DNA of 46,100 nt from Halieaceae bacterium UBA5085 (GTDB lineage Bacteria; Pseudomonadota; Gammaproteobacteria; Pseudomonadales; Halieaceae): positions 1 through 46,100 of the forward strand of contig DIAF01000030.1 in the NCBI GenBank assembly GCA_002414665.1, in the 5' to 3' direction. The notes beneath the pieces were generated by a model. That model searched no databases and had not been told where the DNA came from. It was given only the letters and a program-made list of their open reading frames with translations. The position numbers and the translations under genes were made by a program. Below are positions 1 through 9,224 of this stretch, in pieces (the stretch's first letter is position 1; every line of letters begins with the position of its first letter).

Positions 1-57
1 GCAGGCTACCGTTGGGGCATTCGATAGACAAGCGGAAACTCGCAGATATGTAGAAGG

Positions 58-83
58 AAAAGCGGCCTTGGGCCGCTTTTTTT
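58..83 (+). terminator. Rho-independent terminator of an upstream gene
   Basis: A 10-bp perfect stem (AAAAGCGGCC at 58-67, GGCCGCTTTT at 71-80) with a TTG loop runs into a T tract ending at 83. It would terminate a plus-strand transcript entering from the left edge. The end of that gene is probably in bases 1-53: one frame stops with TAG at 25-27 and another with TAG at 51-53. I cannot tell which is coding. The stem is also A-flanked, so it could work in both directions. Confidence 0.85.
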
Positions 84-94
84 GATTGCACCCC

Positions 95-154
95 TAGCGT
101 GACCTCGATAGTGCAAGCACGCTATCATCTTACCCCGACCACATGTGAACGGGG
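95..154 (+). promoter_or_regulatory. Inverted repeats in the leader of the first sensor gene
   Basis: Two inverted repeats sit between the terminator and the first gene. TAGCGTG (95-101) pairs with CACGCTA (118-124). CCCCG (133-137) pairs with CGGGG (150-154), and the loop of the second contains the palindrome CACATGTG (140-147). They could be operators or RNA hairpins that hide the start region. I see no clear -35/-10 pair and no good Shine-Dalgarno site before the TTG at 164. Confidence 0.35.
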
Positions 155-163
155 CCCATTTGT

Positions 164-3100
164 TTGAAGATATCAACCCGCACCCTGCTTTGCTTATTCG
201 GTATTCTCTTATATAGCAATGCAGCTGAGTCATTGAGCCCGCGTGACTACACGTTCCAGCTTTCCCCTGCTACTAAAGAACTTACACAACAGTCCGTAAG
301 AAGTGTCTTTCAGGACAGCCGCGGCTTTATCTGGATACTCACACAAGAGGGACTACATAAGTTTGACGGCTACTCCGTTACAAGATTTAGAGCGTCAAAC
401 CGAGATCCAGCCTCAATCAGTCATCAGTCAACTACTGATATCGTTGAGGACTCGAGCGGCTTCCTTTGGATATCGACGGCAGGAGGTGGGTTAAATAGGT
501 ACAACCCTGCCAATCATAAATTCTCGTCTATTCAAGCAACAACTACACAGTCAGATCAGCGCCCTTTGTCTAACAACATATATGCGATGTTCAAAGATAG
601 CGACGGTTTTGTCTGGATCGCTTATGAGGCAGGGGCGGGCTTCAGTAGATTTTCACCAGATACGCAAACGTTTGATCACTTCCCACCCGACCCAACCGCG
701 AAGCAAACGCGTGCAGTTTCTTTCGTAGAGACCAGTGAGAAAAGCCTTTGGATCCTCATTGACGGACTTGGGCTACTTCAACTCAACAGCCGTCGCGAGT
801 TTGAAAAGATCATTGCTGTACCCACCGATATTGAGAACTTCACCGCGACCACTCGTTTTAGCCACCTCATGGCGTCTAGAGATGGGAAACTGTGGATATC
901 AACACTCAACGGGGGCTTGATCAAATACAACCCTAATACCGGACGTTTTACACGATACAGCAACGAATCCACAAAAAACAAATCGCTCTCTGATAATACC
1001 GTGTACATGTCAATCGAAGACCAATCTAACAACATTTGGGTAGCGACACGTTCCGGTGTAAGCGTATGGGAGCCAGAGACAGACACCTTCACTTGGATAA
1101 ATGCAACAAACTCAAACATACCTGACGACCAAGTATTTAGCATATTTCAAAGCAAATCGGGCATTATCTGGATAGGAACCTTCAATGGACTTGCATATGG
1201 AACTCGATCGCTGTTCTCACGGGTAGACTCCGAGACCGGATCTTCCGGAGACTCAATAAACACCTTCGCTGAGGACGACGACGGAAGAATTTGGATCGGA
1301 ACAAACTCGGGAATATATATCTACAACCCAGAAGAGGGCTCCGCAGACCACTATCAACCTGCAACCGCAATAAATGAGAGAATATCATCTCAGCTCGTAA
1401 TGAGCCTTCTAATTGAAGGCGACTCATTGTGGATAGGAACCCTAGACGCTGGGCTGAACCGCCTCAACATCAAAGAGAACACGGTTGAGACTTACAAAAA
1501 ACGTATATCACAACAAGGGAGCCTGAAGGCTGATGGAATAACATCGATAGTGCGAGCCTCTAATGGCAAATTATTAATCGGCACATATGGCGGGGGGCTA
1601 GGAGTATTCATTGAGGAGAGCAATAGCTTTAGAACTTACATGTTCGACCCAGACGATCCGGATAGCATCAGCAGTAATAACGTAATTGCAATTCTTGAGG
1701 ATAGCGCCGGAGATGTTTGGATAGGAACCGAGAACGGCCTGAATCTTTTTGATGATTCCTCAGGTAAACCGAAATTTAAGGTGTTTAGATCAAGCTTGGA
1801 TAATCCAGAAAGTCTTTCAAGCAACATGCCTTGGGCGTTACATGAAGACAAATCCGGAACACTTTGGATAGGAACACAGAGCGGTGGATTAAATTCATGG
1901 AAAAGAAGCGAAAGGGCGAGGAGGATTAACCAATTCTCACAGTATCTGGAGTCGATTAACCTTCCAAGCGCAGATGTCTATGCGATAACCAGCGACAGCG
2001 ATGGGAACATATGGATGTCGCATAACCGAGGACTTTCAAGGTTCTCTGTCGAAAGTAAGTCTACAGAAAATTTTGACCTATCTGATGGGCTACAAGGCTC
2101 AGAGTTCAATCATGGAGCTGTATTTAGAGATAGTAACTCGATATTGTACTTTGGCGGCAACAACGGATTCAACGTAATCGAACCAAATAATCTTAAGAAG
2201 AGTGTATATTTACCACCAGTCCAAATCACAGAATTTAAGATTCTGAATGAGGAGGTATTCTTTGATGAGCCGCTATCTGAAAAAAAGGTGATAGAACTTG
2301 CTCACGACTTTAGATATGCAAGCTTTACATTTGCATCCCTCGATTACACCAACCCAGCGTCAAATCAATATCGCTACAAACTGAAGGGATTCGACGATGA
2401 ATGGATAGAGCTCGGCACATCTAGGTCTGTATCTTTCACAAGTCTTCCAGCCGGAAACTACGAATTTTTACTACAAGGCAGCAATTCGGACGGCGTCTGG
2501 AGCCCCGCTACGCTTTCGTTCTCGTTGCGTGTCCATCCCGCCCCGTGGTTTAGTCCAATCGCGTACGTATTGTATGGTATCGCCACCATCTTCGCCATGG
2601 CAGCCATAGTAATCCAACAAAGAGCCAGAAGCGCACTCGCTATAGCACGGCAGCGAGAGCTAGAGAACAAAGTCCAAGAGCGCACAATAGATTTAGAGGA
2701 GGCGAGAAACGCTGCCGAGAGAGCAAACCGAGCAAAATCTGACTTTTTGGCTACAGTAACGCACGAGATCAGAACTCCTCTCCACGGAATAATTGGTATG
2801 ACCGAGTTACTCCAACACACGCCACTCTCAGATGAACAAAAGAGATACACGGTCGCAGCACATTCCAGCGGGGAATCTCTTCTAGACCTTATTAACTCCA
2901 TACTCGACTTCTCGAAGATCGAAGCAGAAAAAGTAGTGGTCGAGCACACTGAATTTGACCTAGCAAGACTCTTAGATGAGATTTGCTATATTCAGAGCGA
3001 GGCTGCAAACAGGAAATCTCTTAACATATTTTATTATATCGACACCGAAATTCCCGAAAGGCTGATCGGAGATCCAACTAAAATTAGACAGATCATTACC

Positions 3101-4657
3101 AATTTGTTTAGTAATGCAATCAAATTCACCGAGGAAGGCTCAGTAACTTTACGAGCAGGATGGATCCCGGAAGAGAATAATACTAATAAAGGCAGTTTCT
3201 ATATAGAGGTAAGTGACACGGGAATAGGGATAGAATCCAAAGCTAAAGATCGACTGTTTGAAGCCTTTACTCAAGCCGATGCGAGCACCACCAGAAAATA
3301 CGGGGGAACCGGGTTAGGTCTAGCTATCTCAAAGAACTTCGTGGAGCTCATGGATGGAGAGCTATCGGTAGAGTCGTCCCTCGGGCTTGGAACAACTTTT
3401 ATGATCACGATTCCTTCCGAATCGGTATTTAGCCCGGCCATGATATCCAGCGACAAACGTACTTCTAGCTTTACGCTCTATTCAATTAACGAGAGAGTGA
3501 TCGAATCGTTTGTTGGGCATGCAAAGAGGATTCATAGAAAGACACATGTGTGTCGCACTCAAACAGAAGCATGCGTCAAGGAACCAAAGAGTTCGGAAAT
3601 AATAATTGATGTCGATGCTTTCTCTGGGAAGACAGAGTTAATCCAATTCCTATCAACATGCGATTACGAGCGAAAAATTCTTCTTTGCTCTTTCCGGTTC
3701 GACACTGAGCCATATGAAGGGCTAACAGACTCAGTTATCATCAAGCCTGCCTCGAGTACATCACTTCTTCAACTTGATCAAGTCAACGACCCAATAGAGG
3801 ACCCACAAGCGGACGAGAAACCTTCTGGAAACAAAGATAGAACGCAACAAGTTCGTGTATTGATCGCGGAGGATTTGGAGACAAATCAAAAAATAGCGAC
3901 GGCCGTATTGGAGATGTTCGGTTGTGACGTTACCGTCGCGAATAACGGTGAAGAGGCTCTTGAACGATTCAAAGAGTCCCTATTTGACGTAGTGTTCATG
4001 GACTGTCAAATGCCTGTGATGGACGGTTACGAGGCCACCTTTAATATTAGAAAGTATGAGCAGAACAGTGGACTCAGAAGAACGCCTATCATTGCCTTAA
4101 CTGCTGGAAACAGCAACGAAGAAATGCGTCGCGGGATTACCGCCGGAATGGACCAGTACCTCACGAAACCTTTCAAGATGGATGAAATTAGGGATGCACT
4201 AGAATCCCAAGGGATCATAGTGATGCGCGAGCCCCTAGGAAAACGAGAGTTTCCTGAGCGCTCAGAGAATCGCGCCACTAGTACAACTTATTTGGGCACA
4301 GAAACTCTTAACATGAGGGCACTAGAGAATATTTTCGCTGTTGAGAAGCAGACTGGGGCCGATTTACTAGAAAAACTTATAGATGGCTATCGCAGCCAGA
4401 TGACTCAGAAAATCGAGCAGCTCAGGCTGGCTGTAAAAAATCAAGACGCGAGCTCAATTTTCTCAGCGGCACACGCCATCAAGTCCATGAGCTCCAACCT
4501 TGGAGCTGAAAGAGTAAGAGTAATTAGCTTGGAGATTGAGAGGCTTTCGAAAGCTGATAGCGCTCAGAACCTGGCACGGGAAATCGTTGAGCTTGAGCTT
4601 GCTAATGAAGATTTCCTCTCGGCGATCAATGAACTCCCCTATCTGCAGAAGCAATGA
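164..4657 (+). CDS. Hybrid sensor histidine kinase with double beta-propeller sensor, receiver and Hpt domains
   Basis: Predicted inner-membrane hybrid two-component kinase of 1497 residues. An N-terminal signal peptide is followed by about 14 Reg_prop blades with recurring WIGT-type motifs (roughly 30-680), which fits two seven-bladed periplasmic propellers. Next come a Y_Y_Y domain (about 683-795), one membrane helix (about 799-823), a coiled coil and HisKA with the phosphoacceptor in THEIRTPLHG (His867). HATPase_c follows with its N box at Asn980. A degenerate receiver-like stretch lies at about 1080-1200. A true receiver starts near 1230 (Asp1280, LTKPF lysine), and an Hpt domain carries His1437 in AAHAIKSMSSNLGA. 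There is no DNA-binding domain, unlike classical Bacteroides HTCS proteins, so phosphate presumably leaves through Hpt to an unlinked regulator. The start is TTG, chosen because it gives a clean signal peptide; no in-frame ATG lies nearby. The stop overlaps the next gene (ATGA). Codon use is rich in ATA and AGA, unlike most of the window. The ligand is unknown; such propellers often sense oligosaccharides. Confidence 0.9.
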   Translation: MKISTRTLLCLFGILLYSNAAESLSPRDYTFQLSPATKELTQQSVRSVFQDSRGFIWILTQEGLHKFDGYSVTRFRASNRDPASISHQSTTDIVEDSSGFLWISTAGGGLNRYNPANHKFSSIQATTTQSDQRPLSNNIYAMFKDSDGFVWIAYEAGAGFSRFSPDTQTFDHFPPDPTAKQTRAVSFVETSEKSLWILIDGLGLLQLNSRREFEKIIAVPTDIENFTATTRFSHLMASRDGKLWISTLNGGLIKYNPNTGRFTRYSNESTKNKSLSDNTVYMSIEDQSNNIWVATRSGVSVWEPETDTFTWINATNSNIPDDQVFSIFQSKSGIIWIGTFNGLAYGTRSLFSRVDSETGSSGDSINTFAEDDDGRIWIGTNSGIYIYNPEEGSADHYQPATAINERISSQLVMSLLIEGDSLWIGTLDAGLNRLNIKENTVETYKKRISQQGSLKADGITSIVRASNGKLLIGTYGGGLGVFIEESNSFRTYMFDPDDPDSISSNNVIAILEDSAGDVWIGTENGLNLFDDSSGKPKFKVFRSSLDNPESLSSNMPWALHEDKSGTLWIGTQSGGLNSWKRSERARRINQFSQYLESINLPSADVYAITSDSDGNIWMSHNRGLSRFSVESKSTENFDLSDGLQGSEFNHGAVFRDSNSILYFGGNNGFNVIEPNNLKKSVYLPPVQITEFKILNEEVFFDEPLSEKKVIELAHDFRYASFTFASLDYTNPASNQYRYKLKGFDDEWIELGTSRSVSFTSLPAGNYEFLLQGSNSDGVWSPATLSFSLRVHPAPWFSPIAYVLYGIATIFAMAAIVIQQRARSALAIARQRELENKVQERTIDLEEARNAAERANRAKSDFLATVTHEIRTPLHGIIGMTELLQHTPLSDEQKRYTVAAHSSGESLLDLINSILDFSKIEAEKVVVEHTEFDLARLLDEICYIQSEAANRKSLNIFYYIDTEIPERLIGDPTKIRQIITNLFSNAIKFTEEGSVTLRAGWIPEENNTNKGSFYIEVSDTGIGIESKAKDRLFEAFTQADASTTRKYGGTGLGLAISKNFVELMDGELSVESSLGLGTTFMITIPSESVFSPAMISSDKRTSSFTLYSINERVIESFVGHAKRIHRKTHVCRTQTEACVKEPKSSEIIIDVDAFSGKTELIQFLSTCDYERKILLCSFRFDTEPYEGLTDSVIIKPASSTSLLQLDQVNDPIEDPQADEKPSGNKDRTQQVRVLIAEDLETNQKIATAVLEMFGCDVTVANNGEEALERFKESLFDVVFMDCQMPVMDGYEATFNIRKYEQNSGLRRTPIIALTAGNSNEEMRRGITAGMDQYLTKPFKMDEIRDALESQGIIVMREPLGKREFPERSENRATSTTYLGTETLNMRALENIFAVEKQTGADLLEKLIDGYRSQMTQKIEQLRLAVKNQDASSIFSAAHAIKSMSSNLGAERVRVISLEIERLSKADSAQNLAREIVELELANEDFLSAINELPYLQKQ

Positions 4658-7600
4658 GAAAGTTGTTGGTAGCAGCTTTATTTTCTATCGTAGGAGCTAT
4701 CACAATATCGCCCCTAGCTTTTTCTTTCGAATATCAGAGCTTACGGACTCAAAGCTCAACTGAAATTCAAGCGAATCAGATCTCTATCCAAGAGTATCCA
4801 ACCTCGGCCAGTATGAGAAATACCCCGGTAACAGCAATTCTGCTTGACTCCTACAATCGCCTATGGACATCTACGCAAAGCGGAATTTTTCTACATGATG
4901 GCCAGCAGGTAATTCCGTTCAGCACTCAAAAGGGACGAGAATATTATGCACCATCACTCGATATAACCTCGCTTACCGAAGATTCTAACGGTGCGATATG
5001 GGCGACATCCACAAGCCTTGGCCTGATGCAATATAGCCCCCATAGCCGAAGCTTTCTGCTGTTTCCAAGTGTGCATAGTGAGGGGATAGCTGACGCGATT
5101 GCGCACGATTCTGGTGTCCTAATATATATCGCGCAGGACCAAGTGCAGGCCATAAATACATCGACGGGGAGCCATGTTCATTGGATCACCGCGGCATGGA
5201 GGAACTCAGGATTAGGCGATGCGCATCAAATTCTGCCTTCCAGGGGAGGCGACGTTTTTTTCGTCTCTGCCTCAAATGATCTTCTGAAGCTTGATATTCT
5301 AGAGCGCACATCAATCCAGGCCACATGGCTTGACGCAATACAATCTCTAACATACGAGAGCAGTGCACTCACCCAGCGCACCCATCATATGGATGGAGAC
5401 CCAAAGGACTCCAGCGTTCGCAAAGAAGCACCGCCCACCGATTTGGAAGTAGAGCTCTTAGCCTCGCGTGGTTCGTCGAAGAAACTGGCAGTTTTCCAAG
5501 ATCTTATCTTCTTGGGAACCGACAAAGGTCTATCTGCCTTCAAGCTAGATGGATCATTTTTTCAAAAGTATACTAAAGGGAACTCCGGAATTTCAGGAGA
5601 TCACATCACCGCATTAGCGGCGGATGAGAATCAATTGTGGATCGGGACATTTAACGGGCTATCTCGACTTACTATTAGCGATTTCGAAAACTTTAGCCGC
5701 TCCGAAAGAGAGTATCTGCAAGACGTATTAGATTTTTCTGAGGACTCAGATGGAAATATTTGGGTTGCAACATACAATGGTCTGCTTCGGTACAACCCTG
5801 AGTCAGATTCAATCAAAGACGCGGAAAGTATTTTTCCAAAGCTGAAAATTGTTGATGATAGAATTATGGCTGTTAGCAGTGCGTTTGGATCTTTGTGGAT
5901 TGGAACCAGAAGGTCCGGGCTCGCTGTTTTCGACCGAGCACGCAATAACCCAGCTATACCAGATCTGGCACTCGGGAATAATTTAGCTGTTGCTAGTATC
6001 GCGCAGCTTGACCCAAAGAGGACATTAGTAGGCAGTTACAGCCATGGCCTATTTTTGCTTTCTCGCGCGGATGATTCTCAACCCAACTTTAAATCATATC
6101 ATCTTCTCGAAGAGCCTATACTTGGAATATTTGTTTTTGAGTCCATTGTGTTGGCTATCGGCGGTTCTAGAATTTTTATAGTAAAGCCCGATCAAAAAGC
6201 AGTCGCAGAATTGTCTCTGACTAAGGACGGCATCCCTAATAGCATGATTTTGACCGCAGTCAGCCAGGTTTCACATGAGACTTTTCTAGTCGGGACTCAA
6301 AGCCATGGCATGTTTAGAGCTTCAATAACTACACATCAGTCTGAAACGAGTATTGAGGACGTGATGACAGAGATTCATGAATTCGCGTCCGCGATATACG
6401 CTATAGAGAAAGATGGCTCCGGACGCTTCTGGATCGCAACATCGAACGGGCTTTTTTTGTATTCTTCCGACTTGCACTTTCTTCGAAGATACAGCCGAAC
6501 CAATCACTTGCAAGCCGACAATTTCAATTTCGGTGCATCACTCCATTCCAGCGACGGTTCTCTTTACTTTGGAAGCAATCTTGGCTTTACAAAGGTTACA
6601 CCCAGCCCCATTACCGCCGCCCCCTTAGATTCACGTCTTTACCTGAATGAAATCACCGCTGGCACTCAACGGTTTCGCGGCCCTCAGCGCCTGTTGGAGA
6701 CCGAAACCATCACCCTAAACCACAAAGACCGGTTCCTGACCCTGAATTTCAGCACAAGAGACCTTACCAATGTGGGGGCCACAAAGTACCGCCACAAGCT
6801 GGAAGGCTTCGACGACGCCTGGGTAGACATCGGAAACCGCGGTTCCGCCACCTACACCAACTTGCCCTCGGGCAGTTACGTGTTCAAGGCGCAAGCGCTT
6901 AATGCCTCTGGCGTATGGAGCCCCGAAGGGGTGTCTATCGGTGTCAATGTCAAACCAGCGCCCTGGCGAACATGGTGGGCGTATACGATCTACGGACTGT
7001 TTCTGTTGGCCATTGTCTATCTGTTGCTCCGTGTATACCGGGAAAAGATGCTCAAGAAACAAGCACAGGAACAAGCGCAGGAGATGCAAAGAATTGCCGA
7101 TCAGTTCGCTGACGAGGTTCAGGACCAGATGGATTTCCAGCGTGTGCTCGCAGATTCAATGCATCGCTATAATAAAGATTTGCTCGCCTGGGCGAATATC
7201 TGTATTCGATTCAGCGCCGAGTATGCACGTGGCGACATCGAAACGCTTCAATCCGGTATTGAGTACAGGCTGCGGGTGCTGGATCTGGTTCAGGACGCAC
7301 TCTATTACCGAGGCGAGCAACTCTATCTGGATCCCAATGCCTTCGTTTCAAGGCTCTTCACGCTGGCGGCAGAACGGTATCCTGAGTTGAATCAACGGCT
7401 AAACGCAATAAACGATGCGACGAACGAGCTGCTTCCCGCCTCACAGGCGATACCTATCGCAGTGGTCATTGGCGAGCTCTTCGAGAACAGCTTGATCCAC
7501 AGTTTTGCAGAGTCACAGGGGCCATGCTATCTGCGTATCGCTTTAACGATGCCGTCGCTTAACGAGATAAAGCTCGAGATTCAGGACAGTGGCGCGGGGA

Positions 7601-7752
7601 TACCGGCAGGCTTGAGCTTTGAGGTGGCGGAGTTCGCCGGCTTTGCCATTGCAGCCGAAGCTGCACGGTGTGCCTGCGGCACCCTCGAAATTGGCTTGGA
7701 CCGCAAATCCGTGCTCGGACAGTTTTTTCTCTCTGAAAACACGGGAAAATAG
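4654..7752 (+). CDS. Second propeller sensor with Y_Y_Y domain and HisKA_2-like kinase end
   Basis: Predicted membrane sensor kinase of 1032 residues, translationally coupled to the preceding hybrid kinase by an ATGA overlap. It has a signal peptide, Reg_prop blades (clear ones include LWIGTFNGLSRL and IWVATYNGLLRY; others are degenerate), a Y_Y_Y domain and a membrane helix near 777-796. A short coiled coil leads into a kinase module unlike that of its partner. The likely phosphoacceptor is His837 in MHRYNKDLLAW, which resembles the HHRVKNNL box of HisKA_2/HWE kinases. The ATPase part shows GELFENSLIHSF (Asn945) and DSGAGIP (Asp978), but the C-terminal lid region is short. There is no receiver or Hpt domain. 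Base composition becomes more GC-rich from about position 6600, within the gene. It could be an active kinase, a co-sensor that heterodimerises with the first protein, or a weakened kinase; activity is inferred only. Confidence 0.82.
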   Translation: MRKLLVAALFSIVGAITISPLAFSFEYQSLRTQSSTEIQANQISIQEYPTSASMRNTPVTAILLDSYNRLWTSTQSGIFLHDGQQVIPFSTQKGREYYAPSLDITSLTEDSNGAIWATSTSLGLMQYSPHSRSFLLFPSVHSEGIADAIAHDSGVLIYIAQDQVQAINTSTGSHVHWITAAWRNSGLGDAHQILPSRGGDVFFVSASNDLLKLDILERTSIQATWLDAIQSLTYESSALTQRTHHMDGDPKDSSVRKEAPPTDLEVELLASRGSSKKLAVFQDLIFLGTDKGLSAFKLDGSFFQKYTKGNSGISGDHITALAADENQLWIGTFNGLSRLTISDFENFSRSEREYLQDVLDFSEDSDGNIWVATYNGLLRYNPESDSIKDAESIFPKLKIVDDRIMAVSSAFGSLWIGTRRSGLAVFDRARNNPAIPDLALGNNLAVASIAQLDPKRTLVGSYSHGLFLLSRADDSQPNFKSYHLLEEPILGIFVFESIVLAIGGSRIFIVKPDQKAVAELSLTKDGIPNSMILTAVSQVSHETFLVGTQSHGMFRASITTHQSETSIEDVMTEIHEFASAIYAIEKDGSGRFWIATSNGLFLYSSDLHFLRRYSRTNHLQADNFNFGASLHSSDGSLYFGSNLGFTKVTPSPITAAPLDSRLYLNEITAGTQRFRGPQRLLETETITLNHKDRFLTLNFSTRDLTNVGATKYRHKLEGFDDAWVDIGNRGSATYTNLPSGSYVFKAQALNASGVWSPEGVSIGVNVKPAPWRTWWAYTIYGLFLLAIVYLLLRVYREKMLKKQAQEQAQEMQRIADQFADEVQDQMDFQRVLADSMHRYNKDLLAWANICIRFSAEYARGDIETLQSGIEYRLRVLDLVQDALYYRGEQLYLDPNAFVSRLFTLAAERYPELNQRLNAINDATNELLPASQAIPIAVVIGELFENSLIHSFAESQGPCYLRIALTMPSLNEIKLEIQDSGAGIPAGLSFEVAEFAGFAIAAEAARCACGTLEIGLDRKSVLGQFFLSENTGK

Positions 7753-7754
7753 GG

Positions 7755-8513
7755 TCAGCGGCCCTGAAACCTCGGATCACGCTTTTCCTGACGTGCTCTA
7801 AAACCCTCCTGCAGGTCTTCTGATTCGAGACACTTGGTCGCCAGCCCCTGGGCGAACTCCCGATCGAGCCTGCCAGCCGCTGATTGCTGGATTATCTCTT
7901 TCATGGCTCTTACTGACAGCGGAGCAAGTGCTGCGATATTGGTTGCGAGCCTCTCGACGGTGTCGTTGAGGTCTGCAGGCTGCACCAGGTAGTCGAGGAA
8001 ACCGATCTCCAGCAGCGTCTGTGCTGGCATTTCCTCCGCCGCCAGCAGCATTCGCTTCGCAGCGCTCACGCCCAAACGCTCCACAAAGCGGTTAACACCG
8101 CTGACGGGATAACAAAGGCCTATGGCTGCCGCGGGAACTCTCAATTTACTGCCAGCAATTCCGACACGAAAGTCACAACTGAGCGCCAATTCCGCGCCCC
8201 CGCCATACACGTTGCCGCTGATAGCACAGATGGTTGGTATAGGAAGCTCGGCGATGAGGTCTGTCGTTTCCTGGAAGGTGTCGCCGGACAGATTGCCGCT
8301 GCCCAGCTGCTGCAAGGACGCTCCGGCGCAAAAGGTCTTGTCGCCCTCTCCAGTTATGATCAGGACCCGGACCTGCTCGTCGCCCTGCACAGACGCCAGG
8401 GCAGATTGAATGGCACTCAGTTGCTCTTGCCCGAGAGCATTGTGCTGGGCGGGATTGTTTAGTGTCAGGCGGGCGATGTGCCCGGTGCACTCGTAGCGTA
8501 TGGTATCTGTCAT
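7755..8513 (-). CDS. Enoyl-CoA hydratase/isomerase (crotonase) family protein with atypical active site
   Basis: Crotonase-fold protein of about 252 residues, expected to act on an acyl-CoA. It has the oxyanion-hole and CoA-binding signatures FCAGASLQQL and GNVYGGGAELALSCDFRV. The two glutamates of classical enoyl-CoA hydratases (Glu144 and Glu164 in the rat enzyme) are not conserved. The stretch that normally reads PE..LG..P..GG is PAAAIGLCYPVSG, and the second site reads AAKRMLL. Simple hydratase activity is therefore doubtful; isomerase, hydrolase, decarboxylase or other crotonase chemistry is possible. I use the ATG at 8513; a GTG at 8531 would add six residues, and neither has a convincing ribosome site. 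The gene ends two bases from the sensor gene and runs towards it. It is divergent from tag. Confidence 0.85.
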   Translation of the reverse strand: MTDTIRYECTGHIARLTLNNPAQHNALGQEQLSAIQSALASVQGDEQVRVLIITGEGDKTFCAGASLQQLGSGNLSGDTFQETTDLIAELPIPTICAISGNVYGGGAELALSCDFRVGIAGSKLRVPAAAIGLCYPVSGVNRFVERLGVSAAKRMLLAAEEMPAQTLLEIGFLDYLVQPADLNDTVERLATNIAALAPLSVRAMKEIIQQSAAGRLDREFAQGLATKCLESEDLQEGFRARQEKRDPRFQGR

Positions 8514-8627
8514 GGGAGTGGATTCTGGCACACACTGGGAAACGGCGCCATATCACAGGGTGTATTGGTGCTAGACAGGATACCGGGCCAGTCTGATACT
8601 GAAGGCTTTTGCCGGAACGGGAGTGGA

Positions 8628-9224
8628 ATGAGCACACTGAAGCGCTGCGGTTGGTGCGGAACCGACCCCCTCTACCTTGCCTATCATGATCAGGAGTGGG
8701 GCGTGCCAGTGCGGCACGACCCCACACTATTCGAGTTCCTGGTCCTGGAGGGGGCTCAGGCTGGCCTCTCCTGGATTACGGTACTGCGCAAGCGGGAAGG
8801 CTATCACCGCATACTCGCAGGTCTGGCCCCTGAGAAAGTAGCGGTCTTGTCCGATGAACAGTTAGAGGGTGCTCTGCTGGATCCGGGCATCGTGCGCAAC
8901 CGGCTGAAGGTGTTTAGCGCGCGTAAAAATGCCCAGGCATTTTTGAATATTCAGGCATCAGCTGGCTCATTCTCAAATTACCTCTGGCAGTATGTCGACA
9001 ACGTTCCGATCACCAATCACTGGACGAGCATGGCCGAGGTCCCGGGACGTACGCCGCTTTCGGACAGAATCAGCAAGGATCTTAAGAATCGTGGCTTCAG
9101 TTTCGTAGGGTCGACGATCATTTACGCTTACATGCAAGCCATAGGGATGGTCAACGATCACCTTGTAGACTGCTTCCGGCACGCAGAGTGCAGTGTCCTG
9201 GCTTGCGAGACCGAGGGGGCTTGA
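8628..9224 (+). CDS. tag: DNA-3-methyladenine glycosylase I
   Basis: Cytoplasmic base-excision repair enzyme that removes 3-methyladenine from alkylated DNA. It is 198 residues long, close to E. coli Tag. The zinc-snap ligands are all present: Cys7 in RCGWCG, His20 in YHDQEWG, and His178 with Cys182 in NDHLVDC. The glutamate corresponding to E. coli Glu38 is Glu41 in LEGAQAGLSW. The ATG at 8628 follows a GGGAGTGGA ribosome site; a longer open frame upstream has no support. The stop overlaps the start of the MATE pump gene by one base (TGATG), so the two are translationally coupled. That pairing suggests a joint response to alkylating or toxic compounds, but this is inference. Confidence 0.95.
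   Translation: MSTLKRCGWCGTDPLYLAYHDQEWGVPVRHDPTLFEFLVLEGAQAGLSWITVLRKREGYHRILAGLAPEKVAVLSDEQLEGALLDPGIVRNRLKVFSARKNAQAFLNIQASAGSFSNYLWQYVDNVPITNHWTSMAEVPGRTPLSDRISKDLKNRGFSFVGSTIIYAYMQAIGMVNDHLVDCFRHAECSVLACETEGA

Noticed and set aside
1..60. Possible tRNA end before the terminator
   Set aside because: No TTCGA-type T arm with a paired acceptor stem or CCA end could be folded; more likely the 3' end of a protein gene.
1165..1875. Recurring GGATAGGAAC as a DNA repeat element
   Set aside because: The copies encode the WIGT motif of successive propeller blades, so they reflect protein repeats and shared codon use.
164..4657. Frameshift or fusion in the 1497-codon sensor gene
   Set aside because: Domain order is continuous and typical of hybrid propeller kinases; no frame change is seen.
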